A stretch of DNA of 64,000 bases, from the NCBI GenBank assembly GCA_009780185.1, contig WRAN01000002.1, forward strand, positions 1-64,000. The letters run 5' to 3'. The DNA comes from Defluviitaleaceae bacterium. GTDB lineage: Bacteria; Bacillota; Clostridia; Lachnospirales; WQUN01. The notes beneath the pieces were generated by a model. That model was not told the DNA's origin, ran no database searches, and saw nothing but the letters and a program-made list of their open reading frames with translations. Below are positions 18,476 to 26,984 of the stretch, piece by piece (positions within the stretch are counted from its first letter, which is position 1; the number at the start of each line of letters is the position of its first letter). The translations under genes were made by a program, and so were the position numbers.

Positions 18476-20098
18476 ATGAGCAGTGGAATTTTTACCGTAC
18501 CAAATCCGGTTAATGAGCCAGTATTATCTTACGCCAAAGGCACACAAGAACGCCAAACCCTGGAAGCTGAACTAGCCTATCAGTCAGCCCAAGTATTGGA
18601 CATCCCTCTTATAATCGGGGGCAAGGAAATCCGTACCGCAAAAAAGGCTAAGTGCTGTATGCCTCATGACCATAGTCATGTACTGGCAGAGTACTCAATG
18701 GCAGGGCCAGAGGAACTAGAGGCTGCCAAAGATGCAGCAATGGCAGCAAAAGCCAGCTGGTATGCACTTCCCTGGGAACATAGAGCCGCGATTTTTTTGA
18801 AAGCGGCAGACTTGCTGGCAGGGCCATGGCGTCAGCGTCTTAACGCCGCAACAATGTTAGGCCAGAGCAAAACCGCCCACCAGGCAGAAATAGATTCCGC
18901 TTGCGAAATGGCTGACTTCCTGCGCTTTAACGTACATTTTGCACAAGAAATCTTCCAAAATCAGCCCATTAGTTCCCCAGGCATGTGGAACCGCATGGAA
19001 TATCGTCCGCTAAGCGGCTTTGTTGCTGCCATCAGCCCCTTTAACTTTACGGCAATTGGCGGCAATCTGCCCACAGCCCCGGCTATTATGGGTAACACCG
19101 TAGTATGGAAACCTGCTGGAACTGCCGTTCTTTCCAATTATCTGTTCTATCAATTGATGAAAGAAGCCGGACTGCCCGATGGTGTAATCAACTTCGTGCC
19201 TTGCAGTGGCCCTGATATGAGCGCCTATGTACTTACAGACCCACGGATGGCCGGATTCCACTTTACCGGCTCTACTGGGGTGTTTAATAGCTGCTGGAAG
19301 CTGGTTGGAGATAATATCCACAAATATGAAAGCTATCCAAGGCTGGTTGGGGAAACCGGAGGCAAGGACTTTATCTTTGCCCATAATACTGCCCCGGTTA
19401 CACCCCTTGTGACTGCAATGGTACGCGGAGCCTTTGAATATCAAGGGCAAAAATGCTCTGCCGCGTCTCGCGCTTACATCCCAGAAAGCCTGTGGCCCGA
19501 AGTAAAGGAAGGACTTTTGGCCGAAGCTGCTAAGATTAAAGTAGGAGATGTAAGGGATTTCTCCAACTTTATGGGGGCAGTAATCGACGAACGGGCTTAT
19601 AAATCCATTGTTGAATATATAGACTATGCCAAAGCTTCCCCAGATGCTGAAATTCTTTGCGGAGAATGTAAGCCGGAACAGGGCTGGTTTATCACCCCTA
19701 CAGTGATACTTGCTAAAACCCCAGATTTTAAAACTATGGTAGAAGAAATCTTTGGGCCGGTGTTGACGATATATGTATATCCTGATGACAAGTTTGAAGA
19801 TACGCTGGAGAGTTGCTGCACTGTATCCCCATATGCTTTAACCGGGGCAATCTTCTCCCAAGATAGAAATATGCTGGCATATATGGAAACAAAGCTGGCT
19901 GATGCCGCTGGCAACTTTTACATTAATGATAAGCCCACCGGGGCAGTGGTAGGGCAGCAGCCCTTTGGCGGTAGCCGCGCCTCCGGTACCAACGATAAGG
20001 CCGGAAGCGTACTAAATCTACTACGTTGGACCAGCCCCCGCACTATAAAGGAAACCTTCATCCCGGCGGAGTCTGTGCCATATCCGTTTATGGATTAA
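18476..20098 (+). CDS. pruA: 1-pyrroline-5-carboxylate dehydrogenase
   Basis: ALDH fold: ISPFNFTAIGGNLPTAPAIMGNTVVWKPA, ETGGKDFIFAH, YQGQKCSAASRAYIP (catalytic C), QQPFGGSRASGTNDKAG. Confidence 0.92.
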   Translation: MSSGIFTVPNPVNEPVLSYAKGTQERQTLEAELAYQSAQVLDIPLIIGGKEIRTAKKAKCCMPHDHSHVLAEYSMAGPEELEAAKDAAMAAKASWYALPWEHRAAIFLKAADLLAGPWRQRLNAATMLGQSKTAHQAEIDSACEMADFLRFNVHFAQEIFQNQPISSPGMWNRMEYRPLSGFVAAISPFNFTAIGGNLPTAPAIMGNTVVWKPAGTAVLSNYLFYQLMKEAGLPDGVINFVPCSGPDMSAYVLTDPRMAGFHFTGSTGVFNSCWKLVGDNIHKYESYPRLVGETGGKDFIFAHNTAPVTPLVTAMVRGAFEYQGQKCSAASRAYIPESLWPEVKEGLLAEAAKIKVGDVRDFSNFMGAVIDERAYKSIVEYIDYAKASPDAEILCGECKPEQGWFITPTVILAKTPDFKTMVEEIFGPVLTIYVYPDDKFEDTLESCCTVSPYALTGAIFSQDRNMLAYMETKLADAAGNFYINDKPTGAVVGQQPFGGSRASGTNDKAGSVLNLLRWTSPRTIKETFIPAESVPYPFMD

Positions 20099-20125
20099 AT
20101 AAAGGCAACACCATTTTAGACCAAT

Positions 20126-20175
20126 AAAAACGCGCATATCATCCTATGTTTTCAATGGATGATATGCGCGTTTTT
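20126..20175. terminator. Bidirectional intrinsic terminator
   Basis: AAAAACGCGCATATCATCC-tatgttttcaat-GGATGATATGCGCGTTTTT. Confidence 0.9.
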
Positions 20176-20192
20176 GATTTCCGTTGGCCTTT

Positions 20193-21128
20193 TTAAATAT
20201 AAAAAACAATTCCTTTTTCTTGCTCTGCTTTGTTCATCCAACTTGTAATCCAATCAAGCTGTTTGTCTTCAAAATCATCTGGATTACAATCAATGCCGTA
20301 AATCTCAACTATTGTTGCTTGTAACTGGAAATGATAAATTACTTGAAAATAGTAAAACGCTTGGATTTCTTCTTCTGTAAGATTACGGTGTTTCATGTAA
20401 CCTTTCAGAAAATGTTGCAATGATAATTCTGATTCATGAAATTTCTCATCACTGTACGCAAAATAATCTGTTTCATTGCAAAACAAAGTAATATCATACA
20501 TCGGGAAGCCATTGCATGATGTGTCAAAATCTAACACATACAGTTTGCCATTATCAGATTTCATTATATTTCCACTATATAAATCACAATGACAAAACCC
20601 CTTAGGGAGATCTTTGACTTTTCCCCAAAGCATATTCCCCAACCGCTCGTACTCGCCTACTGTATGGTCATTTTTACTGCGAAGAATATCTACATACCTG
20701 TCTATGAAAAAATGTTTATCTCTGTTTTTTAATTCTTTCGGATATGATTCCATAATATTGTGAAGTTTAGCAATCAATTCGCCAACGTTTTCAATGTCAC
20801 CGTTACTAGGCTCTTTACCTTCGATATATTCATATAAAACGAGAAGATTTATTTTACCATCGGTTTTTCTTGTAATAAAAGACTGATCGTCTTTTGTAAA
20901 AACAATTGGGGGAACCGCGAAATTGCAAACTTGTAAGAATGTATGTATATCAATTGCCTGATAAGCAGTAGCCAACATTTCAGGCCTGATGACCCTTAGA
21001 AAATACTTATCTTCATTCGAAAAAACAATATATGATAAACTCCCTCCATCTCTATGAAAAGTCGCATCAGTAAAGATTTTTTCATAGTTATTGTTGAGGA
21101 TTTCAAGCAATTCTTGCTTTTCTATCAT
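20193..21128 (-). CDS. Aminoglycoside/homoserine-kinase-type phosphotransferase (APH superfamily)
   Basis: FCHCDLYSGNIM (Brenner motif) and YVLDFDTSCNGFPMYD. Start set to MIEKQELL. Confidence 0.8.
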   Translation of the reverse strand: MIEKQELLEILNNNYEKIFTDATFHRDGGSLSYIVFSNEDKYFLRVIRPEMLATAYQAIDIHTFLQVCNFAVPPIVFTKDDQSFITRKTDGKINLLVLYEYIEGKEPSNGDIENVGELIAKLHNIMESYPKELKNRDKHFFIDRYVDILRSKNDHTVGEYERLGNMLWGKVKDLPKGFCHCDLYSGNIMKSDNGKLYVLDFDTSCNGFPMYDITLFCNETDYFAYSDEKFHESELSLQHFLKGYMKHRNLTEEEIQAFYYFQVIYHFQLQATIVEIYGIDCNPDDFEDKQLDWITSWMNKAEQEKGIVFYI

Positions 21129-21236
21129 ATTAGCAATCTCCTGTACATGTATATATTTTCTAAATAAAGGGTACAGCAAACATTAACGCGGAGCAAATAA
21201 AAAATGGTTATATATATATGGTTACAAACTAAAAAC

Positions 21237-21281
21237 CATAACACAATTACGCAGATTTCGTGTTATGTTTATGGGTTTCTG
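21237..21281 (-). repeat. Cassette-associated palindromic element A
   Basis: CATAACAC-N15-GTGTTATG hairpin followed by GGGTTTCTG, 11 bp 3' of the DUF998 stop codon. Confidence 0.5.
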
Positions 21282-21291
21282 AAAAGGATGT

Positions 21292-21951
21292 TTATACCGT
21301 GATATTTTTATCGTCTTGCAACTTCCCTAGAAACAAGTACATTCCCAATATTGCAAGAAACCCATTTACGGATAAAAGATTGCTAAATCGTTGGAATATG
21401 CCAAAATATTCACTTGGGGCAACGCCTGTCCCTATCGCTCCTATAAACATAAGAACTAAAGATATCGTTGCACATACAGCAAGCGAAACGAACCTTTTTT
21501 TGCGGTATCCACCAATCATAATCAACACAAAGGATACAATCGAAAGGATGACAACCGGCGGCGTTACAACAAAATTGTGCATGATGTCTTGAAACGTTGC
21601 TCCAACGGCTCCGCTTTCCGAAAGGGGAAACATACCAAAACCGATATTTGATATCCACAACATAGTCGCAAACAGGTAAATTCCAAGCCGCAAAAGTTTA
21701 TTCAATTTGCCACGAATGGCAACACAAACCATCATAACGCAAACAGTTCCGGCGATTCCATACAAACCAGACAGTTGATGCCAAAGCGCAAGTGATGGTG
21801 CATTTGTCGTACTTAAATCGCTGACTGCTTGGCTCATCCAATCATAGCCTGGATAGGCAAGTGGAGCGAATATAACTGCCGCCGCATATGAAATGTAGCT
21901 TACTATACCTAGCAAGCCGAGCCAATGAATCAGTGTTTTTTTAGTTTCCAA
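21292..21951 (-). CDS. DUF998 family integral membrane protein
   Basis: Multiple TM; YPGYDWMSQAVSDLSTTNAPS motif. TTG start supported by GGAGGG SD. Confidence 0.7.
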   Translation of the reverse strand: METKKTLIHWLGLLGIVSYISYAAAVIFAPLAYPGYDWMSQAVSDLSTTNAPSLALWHQLSGLYGIAGTVCVMMVCVAIRGKLNKLLRLGIYLFATMLWISNIGFGMFPLSESGAVGATFQDIMHNFVVTPPVVILSIVSFVLIMIGGYRKKRFVSLAVCATISLVLMFIGAIGTGVAPSEYFGIFQRFSNLLSVNGFLAILGMYLFLGKLQDDKNITV

Positions 21952-22030
21952 TGTAATGCCCTCCTGAATACTCCTAATATAAATTCCTCGCAACTCCACG
22001 CAACAACAATAGCATATCTGCCTGCATTAT

Positions 22031-22080
22031 GTTTACACGATACATACAACTGATACACGTTTCTTAGATTCGTGTTTAAG
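22031..22080 (-). repeat. Cassette-associated palindromic element B
   Basis: gtttacacgatacatacaactgatacacgtttcttagattcgtgtttaag, 30 bp 3' of the VOC gene. Confidence 0.5.
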
Positions 22081-22109
22081 TACCACAATTCAGTATCATG
22101 CCTATACTG

Positions 22110-22601
22110 TTATATCTTTGGGCAAGCCAACCCTTCCTCTGCCCATCTAATGCATAAATCACAACCTGGAGTTTCATTTATCGGCACACAAGCCAAGCAA
22201 CCTTCGGGAGGAGCAAGCATGGGGAGGGAAATAAACCACTTAACTCCATATTTGTCCACTATATCAGCTGCACATGGACTCCAAGGTAATGGTCTGGGCA
22301 AGTCTATGATTTTGCCTCCGTCAGCCGTAAGCACATCAACAGCATGTCTTACCTTATCCTCAGTTGCCAATTCAACATTTGCGTATAGCCTGTGGCGTGA
22401 CTTAAATGTGGTCTGTGCCAACATGCCATGCTCGTCGGCTGATGTTTCAAAGATATTGTAGAAATGCTCGCCGTTAAGACTCAAAATCTCATATCCATGG
22501 TGTGGGATTGCTTTCATACCCAATGCGTTTATATAAAAATCAAACGCCTCTTTTACGTTTTCAACAAATAATGTTCCTTCAAGACTAGTGAATTTTGCCA
22601 C
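22110..22601 (-). CDS. VOC/glyoxalase superfamily protein (PhnB-like)
   Basis: LEGTLFVENVKEAFDFYINALGMKAIPHHGYEILSL; DKYGVKWFISLP. Confidence 0.7.
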   Translation of the reverse strand: MAKFTSLEGTLFVENVKEAFDFYINALGMKAIPHHGYEILSLNGEHFYNIFETSADEHGMLAQTTFKSRHRLYANVELATEDKVRHAVDVLTADGGKIIDLPRPLPWSPCAADIVDKYGVKWFISLPMLAPPEGCLACVPINETPGCDLCIRWAEEGLACPKI

Positions 22602-22884
22602 AATTAACCCCTCCTCATAAATTTTCTACGCATTATGATTGTAGTATGACCATATATAGTTTGCACCAAAAACACAAAAGGCGTTTGGAAAAGTGTAATT
22701 GTATCAACACTGCCATCCAAACGCCCGTCTTAACGTTGACTTTGATACAATTGTAGACAGCCTAAAAAGCCTTGTTTCTTGGCTTTTGACCTATGCCACG
22801 CCTATTTCATTTATAAATAGCACTCCCGTACGGCAATTTTTCATAGAATAACTATTTTACCAATGCACCCCTATATAAAACAAT

Positions 22885-22944
22885 AGCACGATACTCTCAG
22901 CGTAAACAACGTTTCTTAGTTTCGTGTTAAGGTTCTGATTTCTG
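22885..22944 (-). repeat. Cassette-associated palindromic element C
   Basis: gcacgatactctcagcgtaaacaacgtttcttagtttcgtgttaaggttctgatttctg, 14 bp 3' of the kinase gene. Confidence 0.55.
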
Positions 22945-22957
22945 GCGAAAATGCTCA

Positions 22958-23476
22958 TTATTGGGGATAGTAAATTATATTGTAAATAGTATCGACTACT
23001 TGTTCTGGCGTAACATCGTCAGTAACAATTTTCTTGTATCCGCTTTTATCCATGTTTTCAAAATTTGGTCTTGTTTGTAATGCGTGTTCCCATGCTACAT
23101 TTTTTCGCACACCACCATTTATATCTTTTTGAAGTCTTGCTATTAATGTGCTTTCAGAGCAGATAAGTGTGAATTTGTGCAAATTATATTGAGTATTCTT
23201 TAACATTGAAAGCACATTTTCTGTCATGCCCTCTCTATGCAAAACCCAACCAAAGATTACGTTTTCATATACAGAGCAATCTAAATAACTATTCAGCAGA
23301 TAACTCATATTTGTCATTGCCATCGTTTCTGTTTCTTTTGTTACTTGCCATGGATTAGCATACCAGCACCAATCGCCGTCCAGGAAAACAGCTTTAGGCA
23401 ATAACTCCAATAACATTTTACATGTAGTCGTTTTTCCACCACCCATTACACCATTTATAAATATTAAATTTTTCAC
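22958..23476 (-). CDS. P-loop nucleoside/shikimate-kinase-like AAA protein
   Basis: MKNLIFINGVMGGGKTTTCKMLLELLPKAVFLDGDWCWYANPW Walker A. Confidence 0.7.
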   Translation of the reverse strand: MKNLIFINGVMGGGKTTTCKMLLELLPKAVFLDGDWCWYANPWQVTKETETMAMTNMSYLLNSYLDCSVYENVIFGWVLHREGMTENVLSMLKNTQYNLHKFTLICSESTLIARLQKDINGGVRKNVAWEHALQTRPNFENMDKSGYKKIVTDDVTPEQVVDTIYNIIYYPQ

Positions 23477-23518
23477 TTTATAGCACCTCTGTTACTATAA
23501 ATTTTCACACAATTTACT

Positions 23519-23783
23519 CACCAAGCATATCGCACATCATACTTATGGATATTTTCATCGACAGTCAAAATTGTCATATCTTCAACTTTTGCAGTAGCAA
23601 CAAGTAGTCTGTCAAATGGATCTCTATGGATGAACGGTAATGTTTCAACAATTTCAATATGCCTTTGCATTACTGGAAGCTGGGAAACAGGCATTTGAAG
23701 GCGAAATACCTATTATATCGCAGATGTTATCAAATTGTTGCTTTGTTATTGCATCAATGCGAGTAGAAACTTGAATTGACATC
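23519..23783 (-). pseudogene. Toxin-antitoxin scar: RelB/DinJ-like antitoxin N-terminus abutting a PIN/VapC-like toxin C-terminus
   Basis: Manual translation: MSIQVSTRIDAITKQQFDNICDIIGISPSNA then, in another frame, ...QRHIEIVETLPFIHRDPFDRLLVATAKVEDMTILTVDENIHKYDVRYAW*. Both partners are truncated. Confidence 0.65.
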
Positions 23784-23854
23784 CAATTAGCTCCTTTTGG
23801 TTTCATTTGTTATTACGCTATCATTTTGTTAGCATATAGTCAATAAGTGGATGC

Positions 23855-23880
23855 AAAAAAGGGTGCAAATTCTGCACCCA
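23855..23880 (-). terminator. Intrinsic terminator (minus strand)
   Basis: GGGTGCA-gaatt-TGCACCC followed by TTTTTT on the minus strand. Confidence 0.6.
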
Positions 23881-24000
23881 AACATTATGCGGCGTTTACT
23901 AACGTGCTACTGTATCCACCTTAACGTCATAACCCCCGGTTAAACGTTAACATCGATACATTCGCAAAACATCTCGTTTTCATTTGCATCCTTTGTGCGA

Positions 24001-24065
24001 CTTTTACACGAAACTATAACTTTCACACGATTTGCTTAGGTTTTGTGTAAAGATTCTTATTTCTG
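24001..24065 (-). repeat. Cassette-associated palindromic element D
   Basis: cttttacacgaaactataactttcacacgatttgcttaggttttgtgtaaagattcttatttctg, 31 bp 3' of the second VOC gene. Confidence 0.55.
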
Positions 24066-24096
24066 AATAAAATGTTCATAATACGAAATTGTTACT

Positions 24097-24534
24097 TTAG
24101 CTGATCGCATTCTTATACGCAATAGATCCCAAACCGAGAATATTCCAGGTTACACCGAATTTATCTATAACTCTTCCATAGATATCTGCAAAGAATTCTT
24201 CGTGCAAATCCTCTAAAATTTCGCCTTCAACTTTTAGTTTATTAAAAATCCTCGTTGCTTCCTCTGCACCCTTAATTGCTAAATGCAATACGACATTATC
24301 AGAATGAACGAATGATGAATCAGATAACTTGTCACCAAAGTTTATCTTCAAATCACCAATCGTCATATTGCCCCAAGCGATTTTATCCTTACCTGATTCA
24401 CACAAGGGATTATTGGGGTCGGTCGGAATTTCGCCATAAGTCGTCATGCTAAACTTTAATTGGAATATTTCCGCATAAAATTCCATGGCTTTGCGGCTGC
24501 TACCATTGACAGTGAGCATTATTTGAGCTTTCAT
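24097..24534 (-). CDS. VOC/PhnB-like glyoxalase superfamily protein
   Basis: MKAQIMLTVNGSSRKAMEFYAEIFQLKFSMTTYGEIP...DKFGVTWNIL. Start set by GAGAGAGG SD. Confidence 0.75.
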   Translation of the reverse strand: MKAQIMLTVNGSSRKAMEFYAEIFQLKFSMTTYGEIPTDPNNPLCESGKDKIAWGNMTIGDLKINFGDKLSDSSFVHSDNVVLHLAIKGAEEATRIFNKLKVEGEILEDLHEEFFADIYGRVIDKFGVTWNILGLGSIAYKNAIS

Positions 24535-24652
24535 GAATATAATATCCTCTCTCTTCGTAATATGAATCATCTTCGTAACTCCATGCTACGACTATAGCAT
24601 ATCTACATATATTTATGCATCCAAAAATAAAATTGACGTTGGATACCGTGCA

Positions 24653-24717
24653 CTTAAACACGAAACCAGAACATCAACACGATTACATCGGTTCCGTGTT
24701 AAGATTCTGGTTTCTGA
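24653..24717 (-). repeat. Cassette-associated palindromic element E
   Basis: cttaaacacgaaaccagaacatcaacacgattacatcggttccgtgttaagattctggtttctg, 7 bp 3' of a 36-aa ORF. Confidence 0.55.
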
Positions 24718-24724
24718 AGAATAC

Positions 24725-24835
24725 TTATAGCAAGCTATCACCAATAATTTTCGTGGAGATATACTCAAAGGTCGTATCTTCGCACAAGTCCTCTCCTTCT
24801 ATGAGTAGCTGTACATCAAACTTAAATTCAATCAT
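24725..24835 (-). CDS. Hypothetical 36-aa protein
   Basis: MIEFKFDVQLLIEGEDLCEDTTFEYISTKIIGDSLL*, preceded by GAAGGAGAAAGACT (good SD). Confidence 0.4.
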   Translation of the reverse strand: MIEFKFDVQLLIEGEDLCEDTTFEYISTKIIGDSLL

Positions 24836-24878
24836 AGTCTTTCTCCTTCGTTTACCATATGTTTTATTCCGCTTGTTG

Positions 24879-25217
24879 CTAATTTGGCTGAAACACCAAA
24901 ATAACCTTTTCTAAAAGTTCGTTTATCATGTTAGCAGGCACGCTCTCTACAAACTCAAAATTTCTGGCGTTATAGTCTATCGTCACAACTTGGTCGAGCA
25001 ACACAGCCCCTGTTATTTTTGTGCCTCGTAGCTTGATATACAGCGGATAATTGCGCATAGTACTGCTTATTGGGGCAAATACGGCAATATTGGCTATGTC
25101 GCTTATAATCTTGTTGCTTAAACAGATATAAGGGCGGTAGCCTTGTTGTTCATGCCCCTGCTTTGGATTAAGATTGATTTTTATTATATCGCCTTGTACA
25201 GGAACACCGTTTACCAT
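24879..25217 (-). CDS. mazF: MazF/PemK-type toxin
   Basis: VPVQGDIIKINLNPKQGHEQQGYRPYICLSN; GAVLLDQVVTIDYNARN; overlaps the antitoxin gene. Confidence 0.85.
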   Translation of the reverse strand: MVNGVPVQGDIIKINLNPKQGHEQQGYRPYICLSNKIISDIANIAVFAPISSTMRNYPLYIKLRGTKITGAVLLDQVVTIDYNARNFEFVESVPANMINELLEKVILVFQPN

Positions 25218-25468
25218 TTTTCGTTCCCCACCGCTTCGCCCAAATCGTTTAATTCTGATTGAAATATGTCGCCGTTATAATCTTTGAAGAGATACTCCAA
25301 TGTTCCCTGCTTTGGTGTTGGAGTCCTTGTCAAAATAATCCTTCTATTTTCATCTACCTCAAAAAACAGCTTGTCGTTTAGGTTAATTTGAGCTTTTCTC
25401 AAAATCTCAACAGGCAAACGTATACCCTTGCTGTTGCCCCATTGCGATACAATCGTTGCTTCTTGCAT
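25211..25468 (-). CDS. mazE: MazE/AbrB-type antitoxin
   Basis: MQEATIVSQWGNSKGIRLPVEILRKAQINLNDKLFFEVDENRRIIL. Confidence 0.85.
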   Translation of the reverse strand: MQEATIVSQWGNSKGIRLPVEILRKAQINLNDKLFFEVDENRRIILTRTPTPKQGTLEYLFKDYNGDIFQSELNDLGEAVGNEKW

Positions 25469-25607
25469 ATTCTCAACTCCTTTTATCGTAGTATATCCAA
25501 TGCGTAGATACATCGTCAAATTAAATTATATGTCAGTATAGGCAATGTTTTTTCAACTCAATGCTGTACAATAAAATTACCGCGGGAAAGGAGGGCTTGA
25601 AGACATT

Positions 25608-26909
25608 ATGCAAAGACTCATTAAATCGTCCCTTGATTATATTGAGCATAATCTTAAAACCGATATAACAGCAGATGAACTTGCGGCAATGGCAAACTAT
25701 TCTGTAAGGCATTATTGTCGATTGTTTGCTCAAGCGATGGATACTACTGTTGCAAGCTACATTCTTAAAAGGCGTTTAGACCATGCTCTTGCCGAAATTT
25801 CATCAGGTCGAAAAGCTATAAATGTGGTTCTGGAATATGGTTTTGATACTTATTCGGGATTTTATAAATCATTTGTTAAAATGTATGGCTGCTCTCCAAA
25901 AAAGTATTTAAATATTTATTTAAACAAAAAATCGGAGGTGCTATTTATGTACAATATAAACGAAATCAAAAAAACACTTGCTAATTGGGAGATTTCGCCC
26001 GAACTGCAAATTACAGACATAACTCACAGCGATTGGCAAACAAAAGAAAAATCTGAGTGGAAAACATGGGATATTGGCGGTATTTACTATCTTAAAACAA
26101 ACGAGCGTTCTAAAATGATACGCAATATTACTATAGCTAAATCACTTTCCAAATATGATCTTGCCTCGGAATTTTCGCCCATTCTAACAAAGCGGGGCAA
26201 CGACTACCTTGATGGCGAGCATATTTTCCTGCTTACGAAAAAGTTAGGGGAACCCCTTAATCACCACCCATTGTCTGACGAAGAAATCGCACAAATGGCA
26301 AATAACGAACTGCGCGAAAAGTATAGTTTCGCCCTTGGGCAGGCCATAGCAAAGCTTCATAACGCCCTAAAAGCTGTGCAAGACGATATAAAACCATGGG
26401 AAAGCAATTTATACGAACAGGGCAAAAACGCTATCCCAAAACTGATAAAGCAAGATTTGGGATTGAGCGATGATTTTTTCAATGACTATGTAGAAAACTT
26501 TGGCAGATTGTATGATAAGCTGCCAAAGCAGTTAATTCACGGTAACCTTTGCGTAGAAACTGCCGTTTATAAAAATGACCAGGTCACAGGCTTTAAGGGC
26601 TTTGAAACCTTTGAGTTATCTTGTATAAGAATTTACGACATAACTTGGGCTGCCGGCGAAATAAATACTCAGCCGTCAATGGAGAAATATCTTAAGATGC
26701 TAGCTGAAATGCTTAAAGGCTACGACAGCATAAACCCGTTATCTAAGGAGGAAATACAATCCGCTTATTATGTATTATGCGCCACATACTTTAGAAACTG
26801 TGCATATTTTACCGAGGAAATGGACGGAGTCCACGACTTGTTAGCGCGCAGTAAAAGGGCAATGGTCTTCCTCGCGAATAATAAGGAGATGCTTTGTAAT
26901 TTGCTATAG
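25608..26909 (+). CDS. AraC-family HTH fused to a degenerate APH/choline-kinase-like domain
   Basis: N-terminal YIEHNLKTDITADELAAMANYSVRHYCRLF...CSPKKYL; C-terminal LGQAIAKLHNAL...QLIHGNLCVETAVYKNDQVTGFKGFE. Confidence 0.75.
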   Translation: MQRLIKSSLDYIEHNLKTDITADELAAMANYSVRHYCRLFAQAMDTTVASYILKRRLDHALAEISSGRKAINVVLEYGFDTYSGFYKSFVKMYGCSPKKYLNIYLNKKSEVLFMYNINEIKKTLANWEISPELQITDITHSDWQTKEKSEWKTWDIGGIYYLKTNERSKMIRNITIAKSLSKYDLASEFSPILTKRGNDYLDGEHIFLLTKKLGEPLNHHPLSDEEIAQMANNELREKYSFALGQAIAKLHNALKAVQDDIKPWESNLYEQGKNAIPKLIKQDLGLSDDFFNDYVENFGRLYDKLPKQLIHGNLCVETAVYKNDQVTGFKGFETFELSCIRIYDITWAAGEINTQPSMEKYLKMLAEMLKGYDSINPLSKEEIQSAYYVLCATYFRNCAYFTEEMDGVHDLLARSKRAMVFLANNKEMLCNLL

Positions 26910-26920
26910 TCCTCAATAGG

Positions 26921-26966
26921 ATGGTCTTCTTCCTTCACTATATGAGTCAGGAAGAAGACCATTTTC
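26921..26966 (+). terminator. Intrinsic terminator
   Basis: ATGGTCTTCTTCCT-N14-AGGAAGAAGACCAT followed by TTTT. Confidence 0.85.
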
Positions 26967-26984
26967 TTAAACAAGGATTACTAT

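Noticed and set aside
20193-21128. Aminoglycoside resistance gene
   Set aside because: The APH-fold motifs are intact, but sequence gives no specific match to a known resistance family; substrate left open.
21237-24717. Canonical integron attC sites
   Set aside because: The five elements lack a consistent GTTRRRY/RYYYAAC core at matched positions and no intI is visible, so they are reported only as attC-like or cassette-associated repeats.
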